From Streptomyces sp. NBC_00820 (GTDB lineage: Bacteria; Actinomycetota; Actinomycetes; Streptomycetales; Streptomycetaceae), in NCBI RefSeq assembly GCF_036347055.1, contig NZ_CP108882.1:5940001-6004000 (forward strand): 64,000 nucleotides of DNA. The letters run 5' to 3'. Under the pieces are notes generated by a model. It was not told the origin of the DNA. It did no database searches and worked only from the letters and a program-made list of their open reading frames with translations. The position numbers and the translations under genes were made by a program. Each line of letters starts with the position of its first letter. The stretch's first letter is position 1. This document shows positions 22,028-31,506 of the stretch, piece after piece.

Positions 22028-22873
22028 TCAGCGGGGTGAGCGCGGATAGCGTTCCCGCCACCGCTGCGGTGTCCCGGGTGCCGGGGCCGGGCCGGTCTGG
22101 CAGGCGGGGCACCAGTAGGTGGGGCGGTCCTGGGAGCCGTCACCCTGGTCGGCCACCCGCACGGGAGTGCGGCAGCGCAGGCAGGGGCGGGGTGCGCGGC
22201 CGTACACGAACAGGTCCTGCCGGGGCAGGTCCGTGGTCCGGCGGACCGGGCGGTCGCGGTTGATCTCCAGAAGCCTCTTGGCCGTCGCGGACAGCTGGGC
22301 GGCGCGTTCCGCGGGCAGGGCGCCGACGGGCAGCCAGGGAGTCACCCCGAGCAGGAAGCACAGCTCGCTCTTGTAGACGTTGCCGATACCGGCGAGATTG
22401 CGCTGGTCGAGCAGGGCCTCGCCGAGGGGGCGGAGCGGGTCCGCGAGGAGGTTGGTGAGAGCACGCTCGGGGTCCCAGTCCGGGCCGAGCAGATCCGGGC
22501 CGAGGTGGCCGACGACGCGCTCCTCCTCCTCGGTGCGCAGCAACTCCAGCACCTGGAGGCGGTAACCGACGGCCATACGATCGGCTGTGCCGAGGATCAC
22601 GCGGATCTGGTGTCCGGCTCCGCCCCGCCACCGCTCGCCCGGGCCGTACACCTTCCACGCGCCCTCCATGCGCAGGTGTGTGTGGAGGGTCAGGCCGCCC
22701 TCGAAGCGGGTGAGCAGGTGCTTGCCGCGCGGGGCGGTGTTCAGGACCGTACGGCCGGTGAGGTCGGCGGTCGCGTATTTCGGCACCCGGAAGTCGCTGC
22801 GGGTCAGTACCTTGCCAGCGAGGGCGACGTGGAGCCGCTTCGCGGCCTGCCAGACCGTGTCACCTTCGGGCAT
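22028..22873 (-). CDS. Endonuclease VIII-type DNA glycosylase (Nei/Fpg family)
   Basis: 281 aa from ATG 22873. The start MPEGDTV places the catalytic Pro2 and Glu3 at the N-terminus as in Nei-type enzymes (Fpg proteins begin MPELPE). The helix-two-turn-helix DQRNLAGIGNVYKSE contains the conserved Gly-x-Gly-Asn. The C-terminal zinc finger is CLRC-x19-CPAC, and the Arg/Lys-rich loop ends FVYGRAPRPC. It removes oxidised bases from DNA and cleaves the strand (AP lyase). It lies 147 bp downstream of lhr on the same strand; the nei-lhr pairing recurs in actinobacteria and suggests shared DNA-repair use. Confidence 0.93.
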   Translation of the reverse strand: MPEGDTVWQAAKRLHVALAGKVLTRSDFRVPKYATADLTGRTVLNTAPRGKHLLTRFEGGLTLHTHLRMEGAWKVYGPGERWRGGAGHQIRVILGTADRMAVGYRLQVLELLRTEEEERVVGHLGPDLLGPDWDPERALTNLLADPLRPLGEALLDQRNLAGIGNVYKSELCFLLGVTPWLPVGALPAERAAQLSATAKRLLEINRDRPVRRTTDLPRQDLFVYGRAPRPCLRCRTPVRVADQGDGSQDRPTYWCPACQTGPAPAPGTPQRWRERYPRSPR

Positions 22874-23020
22874 GGGTCCAGGGTGCCACGGCGTGATCGG
22901 GCCCGGCGGGGCCGCGCGTCGTGAGTGCCGGGACGCGTCATGGGTGCCGTGACGCGTCGTGGACGTCGGGCCGCCGGCGGGCTCGGGGCCGCAGACGGAC
23001 TCAGAACCGCGCAGGCGGCG

Positions 23021-26000
23021 TCAGGACCGCAGGCGCAGGCCGCGCGGGGTCGCGATGAAGCCCGCTCCTTCCAGGAGGGCGCCTGTCGGGGAGGTCAGGG
23101 CCGGGGAGCCGTTGATCCGCTCGACCGTCACCGTGCCGATCGAACCCGCGCGGGCCGCCGCGGCCAGGGCCTCCGCCGCCATGCGCAGGCGCGGGTCGTC
23201 GGCGGCGGCGGTGTCCGGGGCCGACGGCCAGGCCAGCAGTGTCTTGCCGCCCCGCTCCATGTACAGCGTCAGCTCACCCTCCACCAGGACGACCAGCGAG
23301 CCCGCCTTGCGGCCCGGCTTGTGCCCGGCCCCGGTCGGTGGCTCGGGCCAGGGGAGTGCGGCGCCGTAGGCGTTGGCCGGGTCGGCCGCGGCCAGGACCA
23401 CCGCGCGCGGGTCGGGAGCCGAGGGGCCGGTACGACGGCTGCCGAAGCCCCGGCCCGCCGTCGCGCCGTAGGGGGAGGCGGCGCCGGCGCCTCGGGGGCC
23501 GCCGTAACCCGGAGAGGCGAACGGGTCGGCGGAGACCTGGTCGCGGGGCGAGACGTGGTCGCCCGGGGCGGCGCGGTGGCTCTTCGGGAGCCGGGCGGGG
23601 GAACCGGACGCGCCCGTCTGGTCCGTGGATGGCCACGTGAAGTCGCCGGACGCGCCAGTCTGGTCCGCCGGTGGCCAGGTGAAGTCGCCGTCCAGGCCCG
23701 GGTGGGCGAAGCCGCCGTCGGGCTGGTCGAAGGTGCCGGGGGTGGTGTGGGCGCTGCCGGGGAAGGGCGGGGTGCCGGTGCTGCTGGGCGGCATGAAGCT
23801 GTTCGCCAGGCCGGGGCCTGGCAGGCCCTCGGCGCGGTCGCGGGCGTTGGACACCGCGCGCAGGCGGTCGACCGCGCCGTCCATCGCGAACTGGGCGGCG
23901 CCCAGCCCCTCGACGACGTAGCCGCGCCGGGCCTGGCCGCTCTCCTCGAAGGCGGACAGCACCCGGTACACCGCCGAGAAACCACCCTCGACGCCCTCCG
24001 CGCCGACCGCTCCCCGGGTCACCACGCCGTGCCGGTCCAGCAGGGCACGGGCCCGCGCGTGGGCGCGCACGGTGGCGTCCGGTTCGGCTACGGGGAGCAG
24101 GGACCAGCGGCCGGCGACGGTCGGCGGTCCCGAACGCGAGGCGGCCCTGGCCGCGGACGTCAGGGAGCCGTAACGCCCGCGCGGGACGCTGCGCTTGGCG
24201 CGGTGGGCCGTTGAGCCGGCTGTACGGCCGGAGCCCAGCAGGGAGCGCATCGGGGCGAGGGTGTCGTTGGTGAGCCGGCCGGACCAGGCCAGGTCCCACA
24301 GGGTGTCGGCCAGTTGGTGGTCGGTGGCGGCCGGATGCGTGGTGGCGCGGACCTGGTCGGCGATCTGCCGGAAGAACAGGCCGTAGCCCCCGGACAGGGC
24401 GTCCAGGACGGACTGGTGGAGCGGGGAGAGCTCCAGCGGGTGAGGCTCCGGCAGCAGCAGCGGGGCGTTGTCCGCCAGATACAGGGAGACCCAGCCGTCC
24501 TTGCCGGGCAGGGAGCCCGCACCGGCCCACACCACCTCGCCCGCGGCGGTGAGTTCGTCGAGCATCGACGGCGTGTAGTCCGCCACGCGGGACGGCAGGA
24601 TCAGCTTCTCCAGCGCGGAGGCGGGCACCGACGCGCCCTGCAACTGCTCGATGGCGCGGACCAGCCCGTCCAGGCCGCGCAGGCCGTGCCCCTTGCCGAT
24701 GTGCTGCCACTGCGGCAGGAACTGGGCGAGCGCGGCAGGCGGCACCGGCTCCAGCTCGTGCCGCAGCGCGGCCAGCGACCGGCGCCGCAGACGGCGCAGT
24801 ACGGCCGCGTCGCACCACTCCTGGCCGATGCCCGCGGGATGGAACTCCCCCTGCACGACTCGGCCGTTCGCGGCGAGCCGTTGCAGCGCGCCATCGGTGA
24901 CCGCCGCTCCGAGGCCGAACCGTGCCGCGGCGGCGGCCGAGGTGAACGGGCCGTGGGTACGGGCGTAGCGCGCCAGGAGGTCCCCGAGCGGGTCCTTGAC
25001 CGGCTCGGTGAAGGCCTCGGGCACGCCGACCGGCAGCGCCGTGCCGAGCGCGTCGCGCAGCCGGCCCGCGTCCTCGATGGCCGCCCAGTGCTCCACGCCC
25101 GCGACGCGGACCCTGATGGCCCGTCGGGCGGCGGCCAGCTCCGGCGCCCACTGCGGCTCGGCGCCGCGCTCGGCCAGCTCGGCGTCGGTCAGCGGGCCGA
25201 GCAGCCGCAGTCTGTCGGCGACGCCCTCGACGTCCTTGACGCGGCGGTCCTCGGTGAGCCACTGGAGTTCGCGCTCCAGCTCGGTCAGCACCTCCGCGTC
25301 GAGCAGTTCACGCAGCTCCGCCTGGCCCAGCAGCTCGGCCAGCAGCCGGGAGTCGAGAGAGAGGGCGGCCGCACGGCGTTCGGCGAGCGGGGAGTCTCCC
25401 TCGTACAGGAACTGGGCGACGTACCCGAAGAGGAGGGAGCGCGCGAAGGGCGACGGCTCCGGGGTGGTGACCTCGACCAGGCGGACCTTGCGGGACTCGA
25501 GGTCGCCCATCAGCTCCACGAGCCCGGGGACGTCGAAGACGTCCTGGAGACACTCACGGACCGCTTCCAGGACGATCGGGAACGACCCGAACTCGCTCGC
25601 CACCTGGAGCAGTTGGGCGGAGCGCTGGCGCTGCTGCCACAGCGGGGTGCGCTTGCCGGGGTTGCGACGCGGCAGCAGCAGCGCGCGGGCGGCGCACTCA
25701 CGGAACCGGGAGGCGAACAGGGCCGAGCCGCCGACCTGGTCGGTGACGATCTGGTCGACCTCACCCTTGTCGAAGGCGACGTCCGCCGCGCCGACCGGTG
25801 GCTGCTCGCTGTCGAACGCCGTGCCGAGGAGGGCGCCGTTCTCGCCGGGTTCCTGGTCCAGCAGGTCCAGGCCCATCAGGTCGGCGTCGGGCAGGCGCAG
25901 CACGATGCCGTCGTCGGCGTGCATGACCTGCGCGTCCATGCCGTACCGCTCGGAGAGACGGGCACCGAGCGCCAGCGCCCAGGGAGCGTGCACCTGGGCG

Positions 26001-28087
26001 CCGAAGGGGGAGTGGATGACGACCCGCCAGTCGCCCAGCTCGTCACGGAAGCGTTCGACCACGATCGTGCGGTCGTCCGGGATGTGGCCGCAGGCCTCAC
26101 GCTGTTCGTCCAGGTAGGACAGCACGTTGTCCGCCGCCCACGCGTCCAGGCCCGCGGCGAGCAGGCGCAGCCGGGCGTCCTCCTCGGACAGCGAGCCGAC
26201 CTCGCGCAGGAAGGCGCCCACCGCGCGGCCCAGTTCGAGCGGGCGGCCCAGCTGGTCGCCCTTCCAGAACGGCAGCCGGCCCGGTACTCCGGGCGCGGGG
26301 GAGACCAGGACCCGGTCCCGCGTGATGTCCTCGATGCGCCAGGAGCTGGTGCCCAGCGTGAAGACGTCGCCCACCCGGGACTCGTACACCATCTCCTCGT
26401 CCAGCTCGCCGACCCGGCCGCCCCCCTTCTTGGGGTCGGAGCCGGCGAGGAAGACCCCGAAGAGGCCCCGGTCGGGGATGGTGCCGCCGGAGGTGACGGC
26501 GAGGCGCTGGGCCCCCGGACGGCCGGTGATCGTGCCGGCCACGCGGTCCCACACCACGCGCGGGCGCAGTTCGGCGAAGGCGTCCGACGGGTAGCGGCCG
26601 GCGAGCATGTCGAGGGTGGCCGTGAAGGCCGACTCGGGGAGCGACGCGAAGGGGGCCGCGCGGCGGACCGTGGCGAGCAGGTCGTCGTACTGCCAGGTGT
26701 CCAGTGCCGTCATGGCGACGAGCTGCTGGGCGAGCACGTCCAGCGGGTTCGACGGCACCCTCAGGGACTCGATCTCACCCGAGCGCATCCGCTCGGTGAC
26801 CACCGCCGACTGCACCAGGTCGCCCCGGTACTTGGGGAAGACCACACCGGTGGAGACCGCGCCCACCTGGTGCCCCGCGCGGCCCACGCGCTGGAGCCCG
26901 GAGGCGACCGAGGGCGGGGACTCGACCTGGACCACGAGGTCGACGGCGCCCATGTCGATGCCCAGTTCGAGGCTGGAAGTGGCGACCACCGCGGGCAGGC
27001 GGCCGGCCTTCAGGTCCTCCTCCACCAGGGCGCGCTGCTCCTTGGAGACCGAGCCGTGGTGCGCGCGGGCGATCACCATGGGAGCGCCCTGCGCCGCGCC
27101 CGAGCCGCCCATCAGCTGCGCCGGGGAGTGGTGCTCGTCCAGCGGCTCACCGGTCGCGCGCTCGTAGGCGATCTCGTTGAGCCGGTTGCACAGCCGCTCC
27201 GCCAGACGCCGCGAGTTGACGAAGACGATCGTCGACCGGTGGGACTGGACCAGGTCGGTGATCCGCTCCTCCACATGCGGCCAGATGGAGGCCTTCTCCG
27301 CGCCGTCGCCGCCGTCGGCCGCCGGAGCACCGCCCAGCTCGCCCATGTCCTCGACGGGGACGACCACCGACAGGTCGAACTCCTTGCCGGACTGCGGCTG
27401 GACGATCTCCACCTTGCGGTGCGGCGAGAGATAGCGGGCGACCTCGTCCACCGGGCGGACGGTCGCCGACAGGCCGATCCGGCGGGCCGGCTTCGGCAGC
27501 AGTTCGTCCAGCCGCTCCAGGGACAGCGCGAGGTGCGCGCCGCGCTTGGTGCCCGCGACCGCGTGCACCTCGTCCAGGATCACCGTGTCGATGCCCGCGA
27601 GAGCGTCACGCGCGGCCGACGTTAGCATCAGGAACAGCGACTCGGGGGTGGTGATCAGGATGTCCGGCGGCCGCGTGGCCAGCGCGCGCCGCTCGGCGGC
27701 GGGGGTGTCCCCGGAGCGGATGCCGACCTTGACCTCGGGCTCGGGCAGGCCCAGGCGCACGGACTCCTGGCGGATGCCGGTCAGCGGGCTGCGCAGGTTG
27801 CGCTCGACGTCGACCGCGAGCGCCTTCAGAGGGGACACGTACAGCACCCGGCAGCGCTTCTTCGGGTCGGCCGGGGGAGGGGTCGAGGTCAGCTGGTCCA
27901 GAGCGGCGAGGAAGGCGGCCAGCGTCTTGCCCGAGCCGGTCGGGGCGACCACCAGCACGTCCGAGCCCTCGCCGATGGCCTGCCACGCGCCCGCCTGGGC
28001 CGCGGTGGGCGCGGAAAACGCCCCCGTGAACCAGCCGCGGGTCGCGGGGGAGAAGCCTTCGAGGGCTCGGTGTGCGGGACTGACCAT
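23021..28087 (-). CDS. lhr: Large ATP-dependent DNA helicase Lhr
   Basis: 1688 aa from ATG 28087. A superfamily 2 3'-5' helicase induced by DNA damage in mycobacteria. Q motif and Walker A APTGSGKT at 48-55, DEVH box at 172-175, motif III SATVRP, and the second RecA domain with ATSSLELGIDMG and QRVGRAGHQ. The Lhr core is followed by a winged-helix/DUF4145-free C-terminal half of about 800 residues, as in long Lhr proteins. Near the C-terminus (DNA 23500-23830) a Pro/Gly/Ser-rich insert of about 110 residues contains two tandem copies of a 14-residue unit (GDFTWP-xx-DQTGASG). This looks disordered and is likely strain-variable. The downstream nei gene is on the same strand. Confidence 0.94.
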   Translation of the reverse strand: MVSPAHRALEGFSPATRGWFTGAFSAPTAAQAGAWQAIGEGSDVLVVAPTGSGKTLAAFLAALDQLTSTPPPADPKKRCRVLYVSPLKALAVDVERNLRSPLTGIRQESVRLGLPEPEVKVGIRSGDTPAAERRALATRPPDILITTPESLFLMLTSAARDALAGIDTVILDEVHAVAGTKRGAHLALSLERLDELLPKPARRIGLSATVRPVDEVARYLSPHRKVEIVQPQSGKEFDLSVVVPVEDMGELGGAPAADGGDGAEKASIWPHVEERITDLVQSHRSTIVFVNSRRLAERLCNRLNEIAYERATGEPLDEHHSPAQLMGGSGAAQGAPMVIARAHHGSVSKEQRALVEEDLKAGRLPAVVATSSLELGIDMGAVDLVVQVESPPSVASGLQRVGRAGHQVGAVSTGVVFPKYRGDLVQSAVVTERMRSGEIESLRVPSNPLDVLAQQLVAMTALDTWQYDDLLATVRRAAPFASLPESAFTATLDMLAGRYPSDAFAELRPRVVWDRVAGTITGRPGAQRLAVTSGGTIPDRGLFGVFLAGSDPKKGGGRVGELDEEMVYESRVGDVFTLGTSSWRIEDITRDRVLVSPAPGVPGRLPFWKGDQLGRPLELGRAVGAFLREVGSLSEEDARLRLLAAGLDAWAADNVLSYLDEQREACGHIPDDRTIVVERFRDELGDWRVVIHSPFGAQVHAPWALALGARLSERYGMDAQVMHADDGIVLRLPDADLMGLDLLDQEPGENGALLGTAFDSEQPPVGAADVAFDKGEVDQIVTDQVGGSALFASRFRECAARALLLPRRNPGKRTPLWQQRQRSAQLLQVASEFGSFPIVLEAVRECLQDVFDVPGLVELMGDLESRKVRLVEVTTPEPSPFARSLLFGYVAQFLYEGDSPLAERRAAALSLDSRLLAELLGQAELRELLDAEVLTELERELQWLTEDRRVKDVEGVADRLRLLGPLTDAELAERGAEPQWAPELAAARRAIRVRVAGVEHWAAIEDAGRLRDALGTALPVGVPEAFTEPVKDPLGDLLARYARTHGPFTSAAAAARFGLGAAVTDGALQRLAANGRVVQGEFHPAGIGQEWCDAAVLRRLRRRSLAALRHELEPVPPAALAQFLPQWQHIGKGHGLRGLDGLVRAIEQLQGASVPASALEKLILPSRVADYTPSMLDELTAAGEVVWAGAGSLPGKDGWVSLYLADNAPLLLPEPHPLELSPLHQSVLDALSGGYGLFFRQIADQVRATTHPAATDHQLADTLWDLAWSGRLTNDTLAPMRSLLGSGRTAGSTAHRAKRSVPRGRYGSLTSAARAASRSGPPTVAGRWSLLPVAEPDATVRAHARARALLDRHGVVTRGAVGAEGVEGGFSAVYRVLSAFEESGQARRGYVVEGLGAAQFAMDGAVDRLRAVSNARDRAEGLPGPGLANSFMPPSSTGTPPFPGSAHTTPGTFDQPDGGFAHPGLDGDFTWPPADQTGASGDFTWPSTDQTGASGSPARLPKSHRAAPGDHVSPRDQVSADPFASPGYGGPRGAGAASPYGATAGRGFGSRRTGPSAPDPRAVVLAAADPANAYGAALPWPEPPTGAGHKPGRKAGSLVVLVEGELTLYMERGGKTLLAWPSAPDTAAADDPRLRMAAEALAAAARAGSIGTVTVERINGSPALTSPTGALLEGAGFIATPRGLRLRS
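23604..23687. repeat. 42-bp tandem repeat in the lhr C-terminal insert
   Basis: Two adjacent 42-bp units (23604-23645, 23646-23687), about 37 of 42 positions alike, both in frame and giving a 14-residue repeat in Lhr. Confidence 0.85.
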
Positions 28088-28196
28088 GCGTCCATCCTGC
28101 ACCCAGCCACTGACAATCGCCCTGACCAGGGCAAACGGGGCGGATTCGACTCCGGGCTGCACGGTGGGGCGGGCCGGCGTGGCGGAGAATGGGCGC

Positions 28197-29063
28197 ATGG
28201 CGGGTTCAGGGGAGCGGGCGCGGCACTGGCGGTACACGGAGCTGCCCGGCGTCGACCTGCTGCGCGCCCGGTACATCCACAAGACCTTCGTCCGGCACAC
28301 CCACGAGCACTTCGTGATCGCGGCCATCGCCGACGGGGTCGAGGTCTTCCAGCACCACGGTTCCGACGTGTCCGCGGGCGCGGGAGCGCTCGCGCTGGTC
28401 AACCCGGACACCACGCACACCGGCCGGGCCGGCGTTCCCGAGGGCTGGCGCTACGGCGCGGTCTACCCGTCACCCGAGGTGGTGGCCCGGATCGCGGCCG
28501 AGACCAGCACGATCCGGGGCACGCCCGGCTTCGTCAGTCCGGTCCTCGACGATCCGTACACCGTCCGCCTGGTCCACCAGGTGCTCCGCGCCGCCGAGGA
28601 GGGCAACGCGCTCGCCGCCGACACCCTGCTGCGCGTGGCCGTGACCAGGCTGCTGCGGCTGAACGGGGGCCCGCTGCCGCAGCGCAGCCCACGGACGGCC
28701 GGAGCCGCGCTCGCCGCACGCGCGCGTGCCGTCCTCGCGGACCGGATGACCGCACCGCCGACCCTGGAGCGCCTCGCCACCGATCTGGGAACCAGCCCCT
28801 TCGCCCTGCTGCGGGCGTTCCGCGACGCCTACGGCATGCCACCGCACACCTGGCTGACCGACGCCCGGGTGCGCCGCGCCCGGTCCTTGCTGGACCTGGG
28901 GACCGCCCCCGCCGAGGCGGCCGTCGCCGTCGGCTTCACCGACCAGCCCCACCTCAACCGGCACTTCACCCGGATCGTCGGCGTGCCCCCGGGCGCCTAT
29001 CAGCGCGAGCGCAAGAACGTACAAGACCCGGACAGGCCTTCGGGCCTACCGTCCGGGACGTGA
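28197..29063 (+). CDS. AraC-family regulator
   Basis: 288 aa from ATG 28197. Residues 1-150 form a cupin-like sensor (HTHEHFVIAAIADGVEVFQHHG, ALVNPDTTHTGRAG). The C-terminal double HTH is complete: LERLATDLGTSPFALLRAFRDAYGMPPHTWL and AEAAVAVGFTDQPHLNRHFTRIVGVPPGAYQ. Its stop overlaps the GTG of azlC by 4 nt, so the regulator is cotranscribed with the exporter it probably controls; the inducer would then be a branched-chain amino acid or analogue (inference). It is divergent from lhr with a 109-bp gap. Confidence 0.92.
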   Translation: MAGSGERARHWRYTELPGVDLLRARYIHKTFVRHTHEHFVIAAIADGVEVFQHHGSDVSAGAGALALVNPDTTHTGRAGVPEGWRYGAVYPSPEVVARIAAETSTIRGTPGFVSPVLDDPYTVRLVHQVLRAAEEGNALAADTLLRVAVTRLLRLNGGPLPQRSPRTAGAALAARARAVLADRMTAPPTLERLATDLGTSPFALLRAFRDAYGMPPHTWLTDARVRRARSLLDLGTAPAEAAVAVGFTDQPHLNRHFTRIVGVPPGAYQRERKNVQDPDRPSGLPSGT

Positions 29064-29857
29064 CACAGCAACACACAGCACTCGCGGACCGGGACCGGCC
29101 GGCCGACCACACGGCCAAGCCCGACCGCGCCGTCGTACGCGACGCCCTGGGAGTCGGCGTCGCCGTAGGACTGTCCGGATTCGCCTTCGGCGTCACCTCG
29201 GCCGGCAGCGGGCTCGGGCTGCTCCAGACCTGCGCCCTCAGCCTCCTCGTCTTCACGGGCGCCTCCCAGTTCGCCCTGGTGGGCGCACTCGCCGCCGGAG
29301 GCAACCCGTTCGCGGCCGCCGCGGGCGCCCTCTTTCTGGGCGTGCGCAACGCCTTCTACGGACTGCGGCTGTCGCAGCTGCTGGCCCTCCCACGCGCGGT
29401 GCGGCCGCTGGCGGCCCAGTGGGTGATCGACGAGACGACGGCGGTGACCCTGGCCCAGCCGAACCGCCGTGCCGCGCGGATCGGCTTCACCGTCACCGGC
29501 CTCACCCTGTACGTCCTGTGGAACCTGACCACGCTGCTCGGCGCGCTCGGCGCCAAGGCCATCGGGGACACCGGCGCGTGGGGCCTGGACGCGGCCGGAC
29601 CCGCCGTCTTCCTGGCCCTGCTCGCCCCCATGCTGCGGACGGCCACCGAGCGCGCGGTCGCCGGGCTCGCGGTCCTCCTGGGCCTCGGGCTGCTGCCGGT
29701 CCTGCCGGCCGGCGTACCGGTCCTGGTGGCGGCGCTCGCGGCGCCCGCCGCCCTGTTCGTGAAGGGCCGCCGCATCAGCGCTCGCGGTGACGGTGACGGC
29801 GACGGCGCCGCGACGGTCCTGCCCATCGTGTCGCGCGCATCGGAGGAAGACCGTTGA
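29060..29857 (+). CDS. azlC: AzlC family amino-acid exporter, large subunit
   Basis: 265 aa from GTG 29060, overlapping the AraC stop. AzlC/BrnF proteins form, with AzlD/BrnE, an exporter of branched-chain amino acids and methionine analogues. Family hallmarks: GVGVAVGLSGFAFGV near the start, LLVFTGASQFALVGALAAGGNP, FLGVRNAFYGLRLSQLL and WVIDETTAVTLAQ. Seven or eight membrane helices. The first 30 residues are hydrophilic. Its TGA overlaps the azlD TTG. Confidence 0.92.
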   Translation: MTQQHTALADRDRPADHTAKPDRAVVRDALGVGVAVGLSGFAFGVTSAGSGLGLLQTCALSLLVFTGASQFALVGALAAGGNPFAAAAGALFLGVRNAFYGLRLSQLLALPRAVRPLAAQWVIDETTAVTLAQPNRRAARIGFTVTGLTLYVLWNLTTLLGALGAKAIGDTGAWGLDAAGPAVFLALLAPMLRTATERAVAGLAVLLGLGLLPVLPAGVPVLVAALAAPAALFVKGRRISARGDGDGDGAATVLPIVSRASEEDR

Positions 29858-30162
29858 ACACCTGGATCGCGATAGGCGTCACCGTTCTCGGCTGCTACGC
29901 CGTCAAGCTCGCCGGGCTGCTCGTGCCCGCCGGCGCCATGGAGCGGCCGCTCGTGAAGCGGCTCGCCGCCCTGCTCCCGGTCGCCCTCCTCGCCGCGCTC
30001 ACCGCCCAGCAGACGTTCGCCGACGGGCACGCGCTCGTGCTGGACGCCCGGGCCGCGGGGCTGGGCGCCGCCGGCGTCGCGCTGATGTTGCGCGCACCGT
30101 TCCTGCTGGTCGTCGCGGCGGCGGTGGTGGTGACGGCGGGAGTACGCGCCCTCGGCGGGTGA
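29854..30162 (+). CDS. azlD: AzlD family amino-acid exporter, small subunit
   Basis: 102 aa from TTG 29854, with ggaggaaga ideally placed. Three or four membrane helices (IAIGVTVLGCYAVKLAGLLV, RLAALLPVALLAALTAQQTF, and a C-terminal pair). It pairs with AzlC; a TTGA overlap couples their translation. The length is typical of the family. About 180 bp of purine-skewed sequence separate it from the convergent gene at 30345. Confidence 0.9.
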   Translation: MNTWIAIGVTVLGCYAVKLAGLLVPAGAMERPLVKRLAALLPVALLAALTAQQTFADGHALVLDARAAGLGAAGVALMLRAPFLLVVAAAVVVTAGVRALGG

Positions 30163-30344
30163 GGCGGATCGGTGCGGCGGCCGTGGGGCGAGGTGGATCA
30201 CTGCGGCGGCCGCCGGGAGAGGCGCCCCGGGCGCGGTGGCCGGTGTCGCGGCCGGCTCTATGAGGTGGTGGTGCGGTGAAGGGGCTCGAGCCGCGCGGTG
30301 AGGTGAAGCGGCGTGAGGTGGCGCGGTGAGGTGACGAAGCCGGA

Positions 30345-31289
30345 TCAGCCCACGAAGCGGCCGTACGCCCTGAGGGTGCGCAGCGCCTCGATCGTCACCA
30401 TGGGACGCGTTTCCAGAGTGGGAACCGGGGCCCACTGGCGCCGGCGGACCGGCCAGCCGCCGTCCTCCCGCTGCTCGGCGGCGAGGAAGTCGAGGGAGCG
30501 TGCCATCTCCTCGTCCGTGAACCACGCGCGCGCGAGCGAATCCGGGGTCCTCGCGAAGTCGTGCGGAAAGTGATGCTCGCCCGGTGCGTACCCGGGGGCG
30601 ACCGGATACGCGTCGAGCCGGTCCGGGTCCAGGACGGCGAGCCGCCGCTCGCGCACCAGGCGGCCGAGACGGTCGGCGGCGGCCTGCGCGCGCGGGCGAT
30701 CGGGGGCCGAGTCCAGGAAGGCCACGGCGGCCTCCACCTCGTACGGATGGGACGTCTCCAGCGTCGTCACCGCCTGCCAGCAGAAGTCGGTGGCCCGGAA
30801 CAGCCACGCGTGCCACACCTCGTTGCGGTGCAGCAGCCCCACCACCGGCCCGGTGGCGAGCAGCTCGGCGGGCGGGTCGTCCACGACCGGCACGAACGGT
30901 GCCACCGGATACCCGCGCCGACTGGGACGGATCGCCGGCAGCGCGCCGTCCGGGGTGGAGGCGGCCGTCAGATAGCGGCACACACGCTCCACCCGCTGCC
31001 CGCCGCAGCGTCCGACGGCGTCCAGTACGCGCAGCGCGTGGGCGATGTGCAGGGGCTGGCTCACCGGACCGCGCAGGTCGGGTGCGAGCGCGTGGCCGTA
31101 CCCGCCGTCCTCGTTGCGGTAGGCGTCCAGCGCCGTTTCCACCGGATCCGCGGCGCCGTGCAGGAAGTGGTACGCGAAGAGCCGCTGCTCCAGCACGCGC
31201 GCGGTGAGCCAGACGAACTGTTCGGCGCGGACGAGCGGGGAGTGCGCCTGGGGCGTTCGGGGGAGTGGGGAAGCTCCTGTTTCAGCCAT
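30345..31289 (-). CDS. Alpha/alpha-toroid (prenyltransferase/squalene-cyclase-like) hypothetical protein
   Basis: 314 aa from ATG 31289. Repeated helical segments with QW-like motifs suggest the terpenoid-cyclase/prenyltransferase-type toroid: AYRNEDGGYGHALAPDLRGP near residue 55, STPDGALPAI, and EQREDGGWPVRRRQWAP near the end. The DxDD or DDxxD motifs of true terpene cyclases are absent, so catalysis of a cyclisation is not supported. Hydrophilic, with no signal peptide. It stands alone, convergent with azlD. The DUF3046 gene fragment described below starts 80 bp upstream of its start. Confidence 0.7.
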   Translation of the reverse strand: MAETGASPLPRTPQAHSPLVRAEQFVWLTARVLEQRLFAYHFLHGAADPVETALDAYRNEDGGYGHALAPDLRGPVSQPLHIAHALRVLDAVGRCGGQRVERVCRYLTAASTPDGALPAIRPSRRGYPVAPFVPVVDDPPAELLATGPVVGLLHRNEVWHAWLFRATDFCWQAVTTLETSHPYEVEAAVAFLDSAPDRPRAQAAADRLGRLVRERRLAVLDPDRLDAYPVAPGYAPGEHHFPHDFARTPDSLARAWFTDEEMARSLDFLAAEQREDGGWPVRRRQWAPVPTLETRPMVTIEALRTLRAYGRFVG

Positions 31290-31367
31290 GCGTCAGACCG
31301 TAGGGCGGAAAGCGGTCTCGGTAAGCGGTCCCGGACGGGGCCCACCCTCCGGGGCGGGATACCGGGG

Positions 31368-31397
31368 TCATGCGGTTGACGGTTTTCCGGCAGCGGA
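31368..31397 (+). repeat. Left direct repeat: copy of the DUF3046 gene start
   Basis: Begins tcatgcggttgacggt (16 bases identical to 36795-36810), then ttc and ggcagcgga also match, 26 of 28 positions from the ATG. Read as protein it gives MRLTVFRQRRTR and a stop, against MRLTVFWQRMTEHF in the intact gene. A remnant or attachment-site copy, not a functional gene. Confidence 0.75.
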
Positions 31398-31430
31398 GGA
31401 CCCGTTGACCTGCGGATATTCCGGTACAAA

Positions 31431-31440
31431 ATTACGTAAT
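31431..31440. promoter_or_regulatory. AT-rich palindrome attacgtaat before the two-component genes
   Basis: A perfect 10-bp palindrome in the most AT-rich patch of the region (acaaaattacgtaatag), 67-76 bp upstream of the kinase start. A possible operator or promoter core. Confidence 0.35.
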
Positions 31441-31494
31441 AGGGTCGGCGCCACCACGTCACGGGGTCACTGCCGCCCGTGCGTTCATCCTGGA

Positions 31495-31500
31495 TAGGGT
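31495..31500 (+). promoter_or_regulatory. -10-like tagggt before the kinase gene
   Basis: tagggt ends 6 nt before GTG 31507 with no ribosome site between, which suggests a leaderless transcript. Confidence 0.35.
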
Positions 31501-31506
31501 CAGAAC

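Noticed and set aside
31370..31408. Short peptide MRLTVFRQRRTR from the left DUF3046-start copy
   Set aside because: It is a truncated copy with a stop after 12 codons and no ribosome site; treated as a repeat, not a gene.
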